Below, one piece after another: positions 47,500-60,544 of a DNA stretch of 64,000 bases. Each line of letters begins with the position of its first letter. Within the stretch, counting starts at the first letter, position 1. The notes beneath the pieces are model-generated. The model was not told the DNA's origin and did not search any database. It worked only from the letters and a program-made list of their open reading frames with translations. Source of the DNA: Wolfiporia cocos (Eukaryota > Basidiomycota > Agaricomycetes > Polyporales > Phaeolaceae). The position numbers were made by a program, and so were the translations under genes. Location: the NCBI GenBank assembly GCA_029448655.1, contig JACCLO010000011.1, positions 2,852,001 to 2,916,000 of the forward strand, read 5' to 3'.

Positions 47500-48847
47500 A
47501 TGCTCTCTCAGGTGAAAGGCACCCACCGCGCCCTTACCGTCGTCACTCGCTCCCTCGCCACCGAGGCCGTCACCTCCGGCACGCACCTTCCACCTCCCCC
47601 GCCCCCCTCTCAGTCAAAGCCCAAGCCCGTCTCACGCACCCGCCTCAATCCTGCTCCGCGGCCTGCCCATGTAGAGCCTCGCCGTCAGGCTCTTGCGCAC
47701 CTTCCCCCGACTTTCGGCCGGAACCAGATTCTGCCTGTAGCCGACTCCACTCGGGCTCTACTCGAGGACATTGTCGCGCAGTTCAATGCACCGATCAGGT
47801 ATGCATTTGCATATGGCTCCGGTGTGTTTGAGCAAGACGGGTACAAGAAGGACGAGAAGCCGATGCTCGACTTCATGTTTGCCGTAACGCATGCTGCGCA
47901 CTGGCATTCTATCAACATGAACCAGTTCCCAGGGCACTATCCATTGCACGCGCGCATGCTCGGCTCGTCGTTTGTATCGCGTGTTGAGGATGTCAGCCCC
48001 GGCGTGTGGTTTAACACGCACATTCCCATGAATGGAGTTGTAAGTCGCGCGACCAGCCATCTCAAGTAACCGCGCTGATCCTCCGCAGACGATAAAGTAC
48101 GGCGTGACCACAGTCGACAACCTTTGCGCAGATCTGCTCAATTGGCGCACGCTCTACCTCGCGGGGCGCATGCACAAACCGATCCGCATCATCAAGGACG
48201 ATGCACGCGTGCGCCTCACGCAGCAGGTCAACCTCACAAGCGCCGTACGCACAGCGCTCCTCACCCTCCCGGGCACATTCACGCAGCGCGAGCTCTTCTC
48301 GCGCATTGCCGGCTTCAGTTATGCGGGCGATGTGCGCATGGCGCTCCCCGGCGAGAACCGGGGCAAGGTCGACAATATCGTCGGCCGCCAGCAGGAGCAG
48401 TTCAAGGAGCTCTACCACCGCCTGGTTGTTGCACTCCCTGGCGTGCACTGGCCATCACACATGGCGACCATCGAGCAGGACACAAGCCCCCATGCACGTG
48501 CTGCTCACCTCCGGAAGCTCCCGTCGAACCTGCTTAAGGGCGTCACGCAGCACTATGCGTCTGAGGTGCCTCCTAAGGAGGCGGACGAGAGCGTATACTG
48601 GACCCGTATTGCCGGCGACGAGAAGCTCCCGCATGTGCTTGAGCATGGTGAGCTATCTTCGTATGTTTTGCGCGCTGACGCTGACAGAAGCTCCGATACA
48701 GAAATGGCCAAGCATGTCCGGCAATCCTCGGCGGTACAGACGGTGAAGGGTGTCGTCAGCGCAGGCTTCGCCAAGAGCGTGCGCTACTCCGCCGAGAAGG
48801 TTGGCAAGTGGTGGAATAGCAGAAGCTCGAGCGCGGGCAGCTCGTGA
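47500..48847 (+). CDS. TAM41: mitochondrial CDP-diacylglycerol synthase Tam41
   Basis: Makes CDP-diacylglycerol from phosphatidic acid and CTP at the matrix side of the inner membrane, the first step toward cardiolipin. Exons 47500-48039 and 48089-48847; within the second, a 54-nt in-frame segment 48648-48701 has intron borders (GTGAGC...CAG) and its removal brings HVLEHEMAKHVRQSS together, which fits the family better (414 versus 432 residues). The N-terminus is a mitochondrial presequence (HRALTVVTRSLATEA) and a Pro-rich linker. The nucleotidyltransferase signature is at about 101-114 (YAFAYGSGVFEQ), with MLDFMFAVTHAAHWHSIN and MNGVTIKYGV following. The C-terminus has VKGVVSAGFAKSVRYSAEKV, as in orthologues. 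Convergent with PSMD9. Confidence 0.94.
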
Positions 48848-49167
48848 GACACATAGATTATAGAGAGGTTCTGCGCCTAGCCTGCGCACGGGGATGGATC
48901 GTTGCAGACTAGATTACGGAATTTGGGAGAGCTTCTGCGTAATTATCATCGACATGCAGTCGACATTGTACCCACTACTGTTCGGTGCACATATAATGAA
49001 TACTCACTGCTCCTCGTGGCATCGGTGCGATGCCTGCTAGGGCGATTCTTGTTTAGTTTCCAAGGTAGGCCGTCACCGCGGCGTACACATATCTAGACGA
49101 GGCCATAATATACACCGCAACATACGCTCCTCATGTTTACTATGTGATAGAGTTCGCGTTCAGATAC
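48848..49167. other. convergent intergenic
   Basis: 320 bp between the 3' ends of TAM41 and NAS2; nothing beyond presumed 3' UTRs. Confidence 0.6.
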
Positions 49168-49977
49168 TCATGATGGCACGTAAGGGACTATATGGCAACT
49201 GTGGGTTCGCTTTCCATCAATATCTCTTCTGGCAGTAAATCGCGTGCAACTTACCCCAGCAAGCCACGTCCTCCCCAGCCAGTTCGGGGGGTGAATGTCA
49301 ACGTAATGGTCTGTTCCGGAGCGCGCAATACTTGAACAGCAATCTCGCGCTGCCAGTGGGAATACGGTCAGTAGCACAGCGGAATATCAAGGAGAATATA
49401 CCCAGCACCACGTACATTCTCTCGGGCTGCAACAAATTCTGCCAATGGTTGGAGAGATGTCGATGAGAAGGACGACTTGGTAAGCGAGCCAAAGGAGAGG
49501 ATAAGGTCCTCTCTCATAAGTCCCTGAGGCCGCATGTATGTTAGCGACCCTTGAGACGCCGCTATGTTGCGAACATACCGCTGCCGCAGCTGGACTTCCA
49601 GGCGCGACCCCATTGACCTTTGCAAATGGATGTAGCACTGGATGGTCTGCGGGTATCGTAGCCTCTTCCACTGGAGGCTCATCGTGGTTCGCGGGGGCAT
49701 ACACGCCCTGCAGCGCGGTCATCATAGTGTCCATGAGCGCGGAGAGGTCGTTCCGCAGCTCGATGATGCGCACGCGCGCATGGCGAACTTGCCACACATC
49801 GATGTCAGCGCGGGGAAAGCCATCAGCGTCGACGAGCGGCGTTTGCATTGTGCAGGAGTTGGCCTTTAGGATGGAGGCCTGCGCCTCAAGCTCGGCCTCG
49901 ATGTTCTCCTTTCGGGCCATGAGGGAGCGGATGTGGTCAGTGGGGCTTTCTCGTGTTGACGGAAGCATCATGCCCAT
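49168..49977 (-). CDS. NAS2: 26S proteasome assembly chaperone PSMD9 / Nas2
   Basis: Nas2 binds Rpt5 and helps assemble the base of the 19S particle. Minus-strand exons 49977-49579, 49523-49416, 49343-49255 and 49198-49168 give 208 residues, the family size. The N-terminal coiled domain shows HIRSLMARKENIEAELEAQA, SILKANSCTMQTPLVDADGF and PRADIDVWQVRHARVRIIEL. The C-terminal PDZ domain runs from VNGVAPGSPAAAAGLMREDL through ILSFGSL to the end, closing with RTGWGGRGLLGCHIVPY. The ATG at 49977 was chosen because it gives the usual short lead; the frame is open further upstream without another ATG. Divergent from ALG6 by 198 bp. Confidence 0.94.
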
Positions 49978-50175
49978 GTCAGTCTTCGCTTGAAACGAGG
50001 TGGCGAGCGCAAGCAAGTAGCAGACGGTGAACGAGAGTGAACGAGCTGGAATTTACCCCACATCTCAAGCGACGCGTAACGGATCGCTTTTAGCGGGGTT
50101 ATCTCGATTACACGATCTAACTACTGGTCTCGTTTCTACCGCCACTATCACTCGTGCTCCCCCACCGCAAAAGCC
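49978..50175. promoter_or_regulatory. divergent promoter region NAS2 / ALG6
   Basis: 198 bp between the two start codons, so the promoters must overlap. No site assigned. Confidence 0.5.
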
Positions 50176-52889
50176 ATGGACGAGTCGTCGACATATATCG
50201 CAGAAGACTCGCCGTCCTCTCCTCGGCCCAAACCCCGGCAAACGCGGTTGTCTTTCTCGTCCCAAACCTCCACAGGGCGGTCCTCAATGCGGCTCAAGAC
50301 GCCCATTCCACATTCACGCCCCAGTGTCATCAACAACGGGTCCGTACGCGTCGTTTGCTCGAATACCGGCGCCGGCTGACTCAGTCTGTATCATAGACTG
50401 GAGACAGAGATCCTGGCACCTGTCCCACGCAAACACCACAATCTTCAGGTGTCCGAGAGCATGCTTTGGCTCGGCTCGCCGACGTTCTCTGCCTCGTCCT
50501 CCCGCCCCATCTCGCCGATGTCTCTTAGCACAGCCGGGGGCTCTCCTGTACTCGCAAGACGCCGCCTAGGCCACAAGCTGAGCTTCAGCTCGCTCATGGA
50601 ACAGTCCTCGCCGCGGCTCGCGCATGCGCCACGTGTGAAACACCGTGAACACGGCGAGCGCGGGGGTGGTATGGGCAAACGGTGGGTGCGCTGGATGCAT
50701 AGGCACGGCTGCAAGCAGTGGGTCGCGCCCTCCGCTCTTCTCGCGGCGCTCTGGGTCAGGTGGGCCATAGGCCTTGGCTCGTACTCTGGTCAGTATGCAA
50801 TGCACGAGGTATCGAATGCAGCGTGTGCGCTGAGCTATGCGCGGCTCAGGACAGGATACACCACCCATGTTCGGCGATTATGAGGCGCAACGGCATTGGA
50901 TGGAACTTACGATCCACTTGCCTCCGCGGCAGTGGTATACCTATGATCTACAATACTGGGGACTGGACTATCCGCCATTGACAGCATACGTGTCCTGGCT
51001 GTGCGGCATTGTGTGAGTGGCATTAAAGAGTGCTTTTGGACGAAAGGCTTATTCATGGCCTGTAGTGGGTCTTGGATTGATCCCAGCTGGTTCGCGTTGG
51101 ACGCGTCACGAGGTATAGAATCAGAGGGGAGCAAGGTGTACTTGCGATCGACAGTGCTCTTCTTTGATACGTTGGTATATCTGCCTGCGCTCTGGCTATT
51201 CGTGCGCACATGGCTGGCAAATCGATCTGCGCGGACACAGGTGCTATTCTGTTCAATGCCTTCAGCCGTACCTGTCTCACATTACTGCAGGAGTCAGCAC
51301 TCCTACTGCTTCTCTTCCAACCCTCCCTGCTACTGATTGACTTTGGTCATTTCCAATACAACTCAGTGATGCTCGGTAGGTCAATTGAAATACCCACTTC
51401 GTCCTACGTTCGAACCCCCAGTAGGCTTTACACTACTAGCTCTGAATTTCTTCGAAACGGGGCGCGATCTCCTCGGTGCATCTTGCTTCGTGCTCAGTCT
51501 CGGGTTCAAACAAATGGCGCTCTATTTTGCCCCTGCCATTGGCTCATACCTGCTCGGCAAATGTCTATACCTTGGCCCTGCACAAGGGTCTGTGCCCATC
51601 ACTGAGCAGTTCAACAATCACGCTAACATCCAAATTGCAGCACCCGCCTCTTTCTCCGCTTGGCTATCGTCACTACTCTGAGCGTTCTTCTGCTCTTCCT
51701 GCCCTTCCTTCCTCCTTTCGCTCCCCTTCCCACCATTCTTGATCCAATCACACGCATTTTCCCATTTGCGCGCGGACTCTTCGAGGACAAGGTTGCCAAC
51801 TTCTGGTGCGCGAGCGACGTGCTGCTCAAGTGGCGACGACGCCTGAGCGCGCCGGCGCTGATGCGTCTCTCCACACTGCTTACGGCGCTCGGATTCCTCC
51901 CAGGGGCAGCAGGGCTGATCTATGGCGGCTGGCGAATGCGTATCGGTACGCCCCCGCTTAAGTCTCCTGGGGGCGATGGAAAGAGTAATGGGGAGAAGAG
52001 CAAGGGCGAAGTCGGCGTAGCGGAGGAGTCGCAGAAGCCCGCACCTACGCTTGCGCTACTCCCGTACGCGTTGCTCACGTCGTCCATGTCCTTCTTCCTG
52101 TTCTCCTTCCAAGTGCACGAGAAAACTATCCTCCTTCCCCTTCTCCCCCTCACACTCCTTCTTTCTGGCGCGTCGGCTGGCGAGGGCTCTGAGACATTCG
52201 AGCTGGGCATGCTAGTCAGCAATGTTGCAGTATTCAGGTGCGTATCTTGCTCACGCAACCGATTTCAGTCACAGACTGGTGTGCATATCATACAGCATGT
52301 GGCCGTTACTGAAGAGAGACGGGCTGGGGGTGCCTTACGTTGCACTCACTCTACTGTGGAATCGCCTTGCTGGATATAACCCGTTTCGGGCTTGTCCAAA
52401 TTCGATGTTGCAATACGTGTCACTCGTACGTTGTTCCCTTGTGTTGCGCATGCCATGGTGACGAAAGACCTCTTCCAATAGCTCGTACATGCAGCATCGT
52501 TAGGACTACACGTGCTAGAGCTGTTGTTCTCCCCTCCTGCACGGTACCCTGACCTCTTTCCTGTGCTGAATGTGCTGCTGTCGACTCCTGTCTTCGCGCT
52601 TACGTGGCTTTGGAGCATACGCCGTGGTATGCAAGTTGGCTGGGCACTCGGCGGGCCTAGTTCGCGCACGAAAGACTCGAAACCTGCTGCCGCTACGGAG
52701 AAGAGCGCGAGGCACGATGACAAAATGCAAGGAGGACACGCGCAGGTGACCACCAGCAGCGCGAATAGCATTGGGCGCGAGGCCGGTATGTGGACGACTA
52801 GCTTAGGATATGCGCAAGGTCGGCGGAGACACGTTCCTCGGAATGGCAGGAGCGCAAGCATCAGTTCCGTTGTTAGTGGAACAAGCTAA
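50176..52889 (+). CDS. ALG6: dolichyl-P-glucose: Man9GlcNAc2-PP-dolichol glucosyltransferase Alg6
   Basis: GT57 enzyme of the ER membrane that adds the first glucose to the lipid-linked oligosaccharide for N-glycosylation. Exons 50176-50339, 50397-50788, 50850-51012, 51066-51240, 51291-51375, 51422-51587, 51641-52237, 52296-52425, 52482-52889 give about 759 residues. The first ~150 residues are a Ser/Pro-rich cytosolic extension longer than in yeast. The family core starts at [20 protein letters not shown], followed by the luminal catalytic loop [18 protein letters not shown] (Asp195 corresponds to the catalytic-base position) and [20 protein letters not shown]. Further helices carry [51 protein letters not shown] and [20 protein letters not shown]. 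The tail after the last helix is disordered. Confidence 0.94.
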
Positions 52890-53707
52890 GGGGGGTTCGA
52901 GCGTAGCTGAGGGAGTCGGCGACAGGGTGTCTAAGTTTATTCTATCTAGTGGCAAAATATTCGCGTCCGTACAATACCGACACTACCACCTGGCCCTAGG
53001 TAGGCCTGAAAACCTCATCGCGGAAGCAACGCGAGTATATCATTGCATTTGGCTCTTGATCTAAAAATTTATGTTGTTTCATGGTATCAGCAGAATGGCC
53101 GCCTGGAACCTGTGGCGCTGATCATTGGTAACTGCCAGTCGGTCGAACATACAGCTTTCGATGTTGGATCGCTAAAATTGGTCCGGCGCCTTGTAGCCAC
53201 ACTGTTTCGCAGACCTTGCAGTGAGAGAGCACCGACATGTATGCTTCTGTGATTTCCGCGTACAACTACTACCCACCAGAGAGATCATAGCATACAACAG
53301 ATGTGCGCCTAAGTGACAGCACAACAAACATGGAGACAGCATAGGGCGAGGAAAACAAGCAACAGAAAGACAAAAAGGAACCGACCCACCAACAAGGTCA
53401 ACAAAGTGACTAGTGAAACAAGAGTGGCACAAGTGAGACGCTTAAAGATAGAGCAGACCCAAGGGCCCAGATATGCCTGTTCGTGGAGTAGAAGGGAGGC
53501 GAGGTATACGGGTGATACGGAAAGCATTTAAGATAGGCATACTGGGCAGAGAGTGAAGGCGAGTGTCCTGCAGAGAATCCGTGTAATGTCCTGTGCTGTA
53601 TGTCTAAATTATGCAGCTTGTGCATACGCGTCCGGATAGGGATGTGCTGTGCCGGATATTCATTGCAATTTCATAATCCGAGATGACTTGCGACAAGACT
53701 ATGCTTG
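52890..53707. other. convergent intergenic
   Basis: 818 bp between the ends of ALG6 (plus) and the NDK-like gene (minus). Short purine-rich runs around 53330-53420; no gene seen. Confidence 0.6.
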
Positions 53708-55530
53708 TCAGACCTTTACGGCCCTGGGTGCAGGCGCCACTTTCGGCTTAAGCGCAGGCGCAGGCGCAGTGGGCGTGGCCGTTGCCATTTTCGCAGCACG
53801 CAGCAACGCGCTCTTATTTGTGCGTGGCGTGATTGTCGGTTGCATGCTGCTCGGCCGAGGCTTCGGCTTTGTGGGCGTCTCGGGACTCTTAGCGTTGGAC
53901 GTCGAGAAGGCAGTAGTGGCGCGAGAAACGGAAGGCGAACGGCGGGGTTCACCACCGGTGACACTAGGTGTAGAGGTGATGCGCGAACGAGTAGGGCGCG
54001 AGGGCGTGGGTTGATTGGAGGCTGCAGAGGCGGGGCGGGAGGCAGGGACGGGAGCTGAGCTGGATCCACCGACCGATGTGCGTGATGCCGGGCGCGATGG
54101 TGTCTGACTCGTCGAATTCCGGACTGATGATCACACGCATCGCGGTGTAAATGGCCAGGTCAGATATAAAGCGCAACTGTACGTACATGTGAACGATGAA
54201 GGCGGCGCCGCATCCTTCTGTTGGCGCAACGCCGCGCTCTTGTTCATGCGCGGCGCAACAGTCGGAGGTTTTGTGCTCGCGACGGAGAAGGTCTCCCTGC
54301 GCTTATGACCTGGAACACCCTCGAATGTCGCGCTGCTCTTCTCGTCCAAGCTCTTCCGACCAGCCACGCCCGTTCTTGTGGCATCCGGTGCCGACACTAT
54401 GTTCCTCTTCGGTGCCTCGGGGACTTTCTCGCCGAGACGAAGGGACGCTGCGCGCGTCATGCGCGGCGCGATTGCAGGCGGCGCCGTGCTCGCGACCGTG
54501 ATCGTCCCTGCGCGCTTGTGCCCGGGAACATTCTCGAATGTCTTCGCAAGCTGCTCCTTGGTCGGCGGCGAGCGCGTCACTTTCTCGACTGGCAACCCCG
54601 CGCGCAGCGACGCCGTGCGCGACATGCGGGGCGTGATGCTGGGCGCGACGTGTGTCGGTGGAAGGGGCCGCGCCTTGAACGGCTTTCCGCTCTTGCTCCC
54701 GGCGGTCGACGCAGACGCGGACTGCCCTTCGCTGCTCGTCGTCTTTCTCAGCGCGCTTAGCACCGAGGACGAAACTGAGCGGAGCGAGCCGCGAGGGAAC
54801 CCATCGGTGTCGGGGAGCTCGCCCGTACGAAACGGCGGAGAGCAGGGGAATATGGCCGCAATTTGCATTTCCGCCATGGGCCCGTCTGGCGAGCCCATCA
54901 CCGCGTTCTGCTCACGGGAAATTCCATAGAGAGCACGGATAGCAGTGGGCGTTTGTTCGCGGGCAACGATCGGATCTGGGTCACCCATGAGGGTCGTCCA
55001 CACTTCGACAGCTCGGCGGCGCTCGAGAACGTACACCCACACGGGGCCTCTACGTAATGACACAAAGGGGTCAGGGTCGTGTTATAGATCGTACTTCGTA
55101 TTGGCAACGCTTCGGACGGAGCACGCACGACTCACTCTGCAAAGGATACATAGTCTTCCCCGAATATCTCATATAGGGTCTCTGGGTCCGTTTCAGTGTC
55201 GAACTCCATCTGTCGCTCCTTCGCGATCTATTGACACACCGGATTAACGAGCACGCGTCAGGATTAAGATTGTGAGGAGACAGCGACGAGAAAGCACCGA
55301 ACCTCGAACCCCGCCTCAGATATCCGGTGCTCAATGTCGAAGCGGTGGTTCAAGGCATGGGTCTTGATGATAGCAACGGTCCGTGTCAGACTCGATGTGG
55401 GGGGCGATAGCAGAACCGGAGGCGTCGCAGGCAGCGCGACATCCTCGGGCCGCACAGTCGACATGACCTGAGGCGAGGCAACACGGGGGGTCTCCGGTGA
55501 GTCAATCAAGCCCAGAATATTGTCGGACAT
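53708..55530 (-). CDS. NDK-like domain protein lacking the catalytic histidine, with SAxLR repeats
   Basis: Minus-strand exons 55530-55303, 55227-55136, 55049-54187 and 54123-53708 give 532 residues. Residues about 49-180 follow the nucleoside diphosphate kinase fold: TRTVAIIKTHAL, FDIEHRISEAGFEIAKERQM, EDYVSFAEGPVWVYVLERRR, AVEVWTTLMGDPDP and a C-terminal block ending EMQIAAIFP. At the place of the catalytic N-x-x-H-G-S-D motif the protein has N155-A-V-M158-G-S-P-D, so the phospho-accepting His is Met and normal kinase activity is unlikely. The remaining ~340 residues are Ser/Pro/Lys-rich and carry four related motifs (PRMSRTASLR, PRMTRAASLR, PRMNKSAALR, PRTNKSALLR), two of them after a VPGHKR block. 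A regulatory or scaffold role is an inference. The last exon is supported by this repeated motif. Confidence 0.82.
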
Positions 55531-56370
55531 CGCAGCAGGGGATAGGAATGAAGACAAGGAACCAAGTTAGGCCTAGACCGCGTAGGACTGGCGAAATAAC
55601 TAGCACCAGAAAGCCAGAAAGCCAAAGCTTTGTGATGAGCGGGATTTTCAAAAGGAAAGGAGAATGCAAGCTTCAGACTAGCGCAGGACAAGATACAAGT
55701 TCTGGAGACAAGTCAAGTTGGTGGTAGCTTGGAGAGCATCGCCGTCGTAACGACCGGTATCCCACACGATCAGGACCCTGGACACTGTCGTTCAGTCTCA
55801 TGATCAGCAATCAAGAGTAGTGAAAGAAAAACATTCGCAGGGTGGATTGAGATGGGGCAGCCCAGCTCTGTGTTGGTGAGTGTAGCAGACCAGGAGGGTT
55901 AACCGAGATCCTTCGAATATAACGAGACGCGTGAATATAATTGTCGACTCGGATCGCTATAAGCGAACACGTTGCACTGAAGTCAGTAATAGGCGCTATG
56001 AAGGAGACGCTATGAAGGTAGCGCAGGGCGGCGGCGCGCGATTAGGGAGTCGACATGTTTCCGATGCCATCGTAGCACAATCACTGCAGGATGGCCCCAA
56101 GATGTGGTAGAAATAGAAATACGCTAAGCTATGCAGCTCATCTTGTTATGTACTGTCGCCTTGGCGGGCCGGGTCGGGCGTTTCCCGATTAGTTAACCAA
56201 CAACTTCACATACGCATACGGCGTGTGTGTTTATTCGACAGAACCAACAATACAGTCAACAAGACTTAAAAGCTGGGTAATCGCGGTTGCATTTTTGTTA
56301 CTGCCACATGTCTCGGTATCTTCTGTCTTCTGCTAATCATACAGTATTCGGAGTTCCCGCCGCGACTGCC
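55531..56370. other. intergenic
   Basis: 840 bp between THI4 3' end and the NDK-like start codon, both minus strand. It holds the NDK-like promoter. No gene recognised. Confidence 0.6.
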
Positions 56371-57559
<1,189 letters not shown>

Positions 57560-59004
57560 TTTGGATGTTATCGCGCTAAGGTCAGAGAGGATACGGATAC
57601 GAAGGTGACTGTCGCAAGCTGAATACGACGCTGGTGGTCGGTGCAGGATGCAATGGGCTTCGACTGCAGGCAGCAGGCTTATGTACCAAAGCCCAAGATG
57701 ATCTGAGTGGAATCAGATGTGACTCGACCAGAAAGCAATGACGAGGCCTATGAACGCTGCGAATTCCGCGCTAGAACGAGGAGGACTACACAGCTGTTCC
57801 GGCTCCAGGAGTAGCGATGCGGCTTCCCGCACTATCCCTTCTCCTCATCTTGAGCCTATAGGAATGAGGGTTCTCTCAAACCGGTCCGTGGCCGCCCCTT
57901 CTGATGCCGGCGGCGCACAATAGCCAGTTCCCAGATGTAGAACGGTTATAGTTGAGCCCGATCGACATCGAAGGTGCTCAACGAAAAGAACATCGTGGAG
58001 GCAGCTGTAGTCACCAGATCTACCATGCGCCCTTGGCATCTTATGCTGTAGAGACTGCATGTATGGGAGAATCCCCTTACCAGAACCTCAACAGGGCACG
58101 TTTGAAGGCATCGGGGCCGCGGAAACAGATTTTTATAGCAAATGGCGATTTGGAACCGATGCGTATTGAATAGAGATAAGTTATAGGGACGGTCTGGCCT
58201 TTCCTGCGCTTGTTAGATGGAAGCTCGCCTCGGAGACAATTCCATTGGTCCCTCGCTGGAGCCACTGAGCCAGAGACAGATAACGTCGCTCAGCTGGCGC
58301 TCGGAGATGGACTTGGGGGAAAGAAAGAAAGCTCATATCATAGCGTCAAATGAATGGCTTTGCTATCTAGATTAGCATACACGGTTTGCGATGATCTTTC
58401 TTCACGCACCAGATGAACCACGGGCAGATGTCGTTGAATAAGTGAGAGAGCACGAAAAGTCGATATAATCTTACATTACCAGAGTATTAGCAATCTCTAC
58501 TCTGGCGGACCCGTGTACTGATTGTCGATAATCAAGCTGGAAGGGTGATGGACGAACTACGAGGAATCAAGGGGGGTCCGAGCTTAATGTGCTATCAATA
58601 GACAGCAAAGCGTTTAATTGCCCTCGGGCGGGCGAATTGAAGTTTGATCCTCACTGTAGAAGGCAATCAGCGAAAATCAAGAACATACCGTTTTTCCAAG
58701 GTCCGGCCGCAATGGCATTTAGTCTATGGCTGAGACGCTGGGACCGCCGTAATCGCAACTTGCCTCCAGCGTTCACAGCGTTCCGCCCATGCCTTCTTTT
58801 GACTGGTCGACGATGACAATCAAGGGCTTCGATACGCAGGGTAGTGTGGGCGCAGTGCCGTTTGAACGGAGCGCTGTGCGAATTAGCAGCTGGAGTCATC
58901 CTTGGCTGGGAAACCGCTTGCCCTCTTCAAAAGGACGGCGTCGCATAAGCCGCTAGACATTCAACTGAACCCGCACATACTGCTGCACACGCTCGTCCGA
59001 TACA
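57560..59004. other. long divergent intergenic region THI4 / ARO7
   Basis: 1.4 kb between two divergent start codons; promoters of THI4 and the chorismate mutase gene must lie here. Open frames on both strands (for example 58651-58899) lack any family signature. No riboswitch or repeat identified. Confidence 0.55.
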
Positions 59005-60124
59005 ATGACGACCACCCAACAAAACTTTACGCTCACCGCGGACCCGCTGTCGCTGGACCGCATTCGGTCGATCCTGACGCGTCTGGAGGACACAATCATT
59101 TTTTCGCTCATTGAGCGGGCCCAGTTCGCGCACAATCCAAAGATATACCGACGTGGCGAGTTCGAAGAGCTACAGAGCACTGGATTCAAGGGAAGTTGGT
59201 TGGATTGGTTCTTGAAGGAGACTGAGTCCTTCCATGGTGCGCCTAGTGGTGGTATGAGCTAAAGGTGCAAATGCTGACCAGCCTCACAGCGAAGGCACGT
59301 CGTTACACCAGGCAAGTTGTCCACAGCATTTTGACCATGGCAGAAGATGCTTACAAGACGCATATACTAGCCCGGACGAGTATCCATTCACAGACCCGTC
59401 CGAGCTGCCCGCACCCCTTCTGAAGGGTCCCGGCATTCCCGCTATCCTCTATCCCAACAACATTAACGCGAACGCCTCCATTCTCAGCTTCTATACGCGT
59501 GCTATCATCCCTCGGATCACCCGCCAGGCAACTCTATCATTAGCCGCTGCCAAACGCGCGAAGGGGATCACTGGGGATGATGAGTATGAGGATGATGGGA
59601 ACTACGGAAGCGCCGCCGTAATCGACGTTGAAGTCCTCCAGGCGATTAGCAAGCGAGTGCACTATGGTGCGTCCCCGCTCGATGGAATCTTGCGGTTTAG
59701 ATTGACCTCTCGATAGGCAAATTCGTCTCGGAATCCAAGTTCAGAGACGATCCCGCCGCGTTCATACCGCACATCCTGAATCCCAATCGTGCTGCGCTCG
59801 ACGCTTTGATCACCAAACCCGAAGTTGAGCGGAAACTCCTTCAGCGACTACGCAAGAAGGCAGATCTGTACGCGCTTAACTTCGCGCCAGACGGAGAGCC
59901 GATCGACGATGCAATGACGCGCAAAATAGACGTTGATGGCGTTGTTGAGCTGTATGAGCACTACATCATACCGTTGACCAAGGAAGTAGAGGTGCGCGTA
60001 GCCTGGTGGCTTGACAACGGTCTGTGGCTGATGACTCTGTGCGCAGGTTGACTATTTGCTTATGCGACTTGAGGGTTTATCAAAAGTCGAAATTGACGCT
60101 CTGGCGAGCAGTAAGAAAGCATAA
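59005..60124 (+). CDS. ARO7: chorismate mutase (AroQ, eukaryotic type)
   Basis: Converts chorismate to prephenate, the branch point to Phe and Tyr. Exons 59005-59236, 59290-59311, 59371-59666, 59717-59991 and 60047-60124 give 300 residues, slightly above yeast Aro7. All-helical family blocks are clear: [104 protein letters not shown] and [20 protein letters not shown]. The 59-nt intron at 59312-59370 uses a GC donor (AG|GCAAGT). One exon is 22 nt. By analogy with yeast it may be inhibited by Tyr and activated by Trp. Confidence 0.95.
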
Positions 60125-60544
60125 AGCGTCCATTCGGTTCGCAGAACAACGGCAAGAGTATTGCGTACCATGGCGACGAAGAACCTGCCTGTAAAGTATC
60201 ATTGTGTAGATAGATGCTACCGTTGCTGTCAGTTCTACCCGCACAAACCCCGAGTAGCCGAAAGCGGGCATCCGCTCGGGGAGAGACACAGCGCCAAAGC
60301 AATCTAGACCCTACGGAAGAGAAAGACAAAGTCTGAGAAGAGATCGAACAACATAGAAGATAGTACGACTAGTAGAGAAGTAACACAGCAGGTATGATAG
60401 CAAAGGTATACATGAAGCAAAGGAGGACGTAGCTTGCCGTCCTGGTCGCCGGGATATAAGGATATGTAAGTACACTATACAACTGAAGGGAATGGGAGGA
60501 TATATCACAATCCGAGATCTACGCATGACACCAGGGTATCAGTG
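60125..60544. other. convergent intergenic
   Basis: 420 bp between the 3' ends of ARO7 and the septin-like gene. Nothing recognised. Confidence 0.6.

Noticed and set aside
57560..57900. TPP riboswitch upstream of THI4
   Set aside because: A CTGAG-like string is present but the paired conserved arms were not found by eye.
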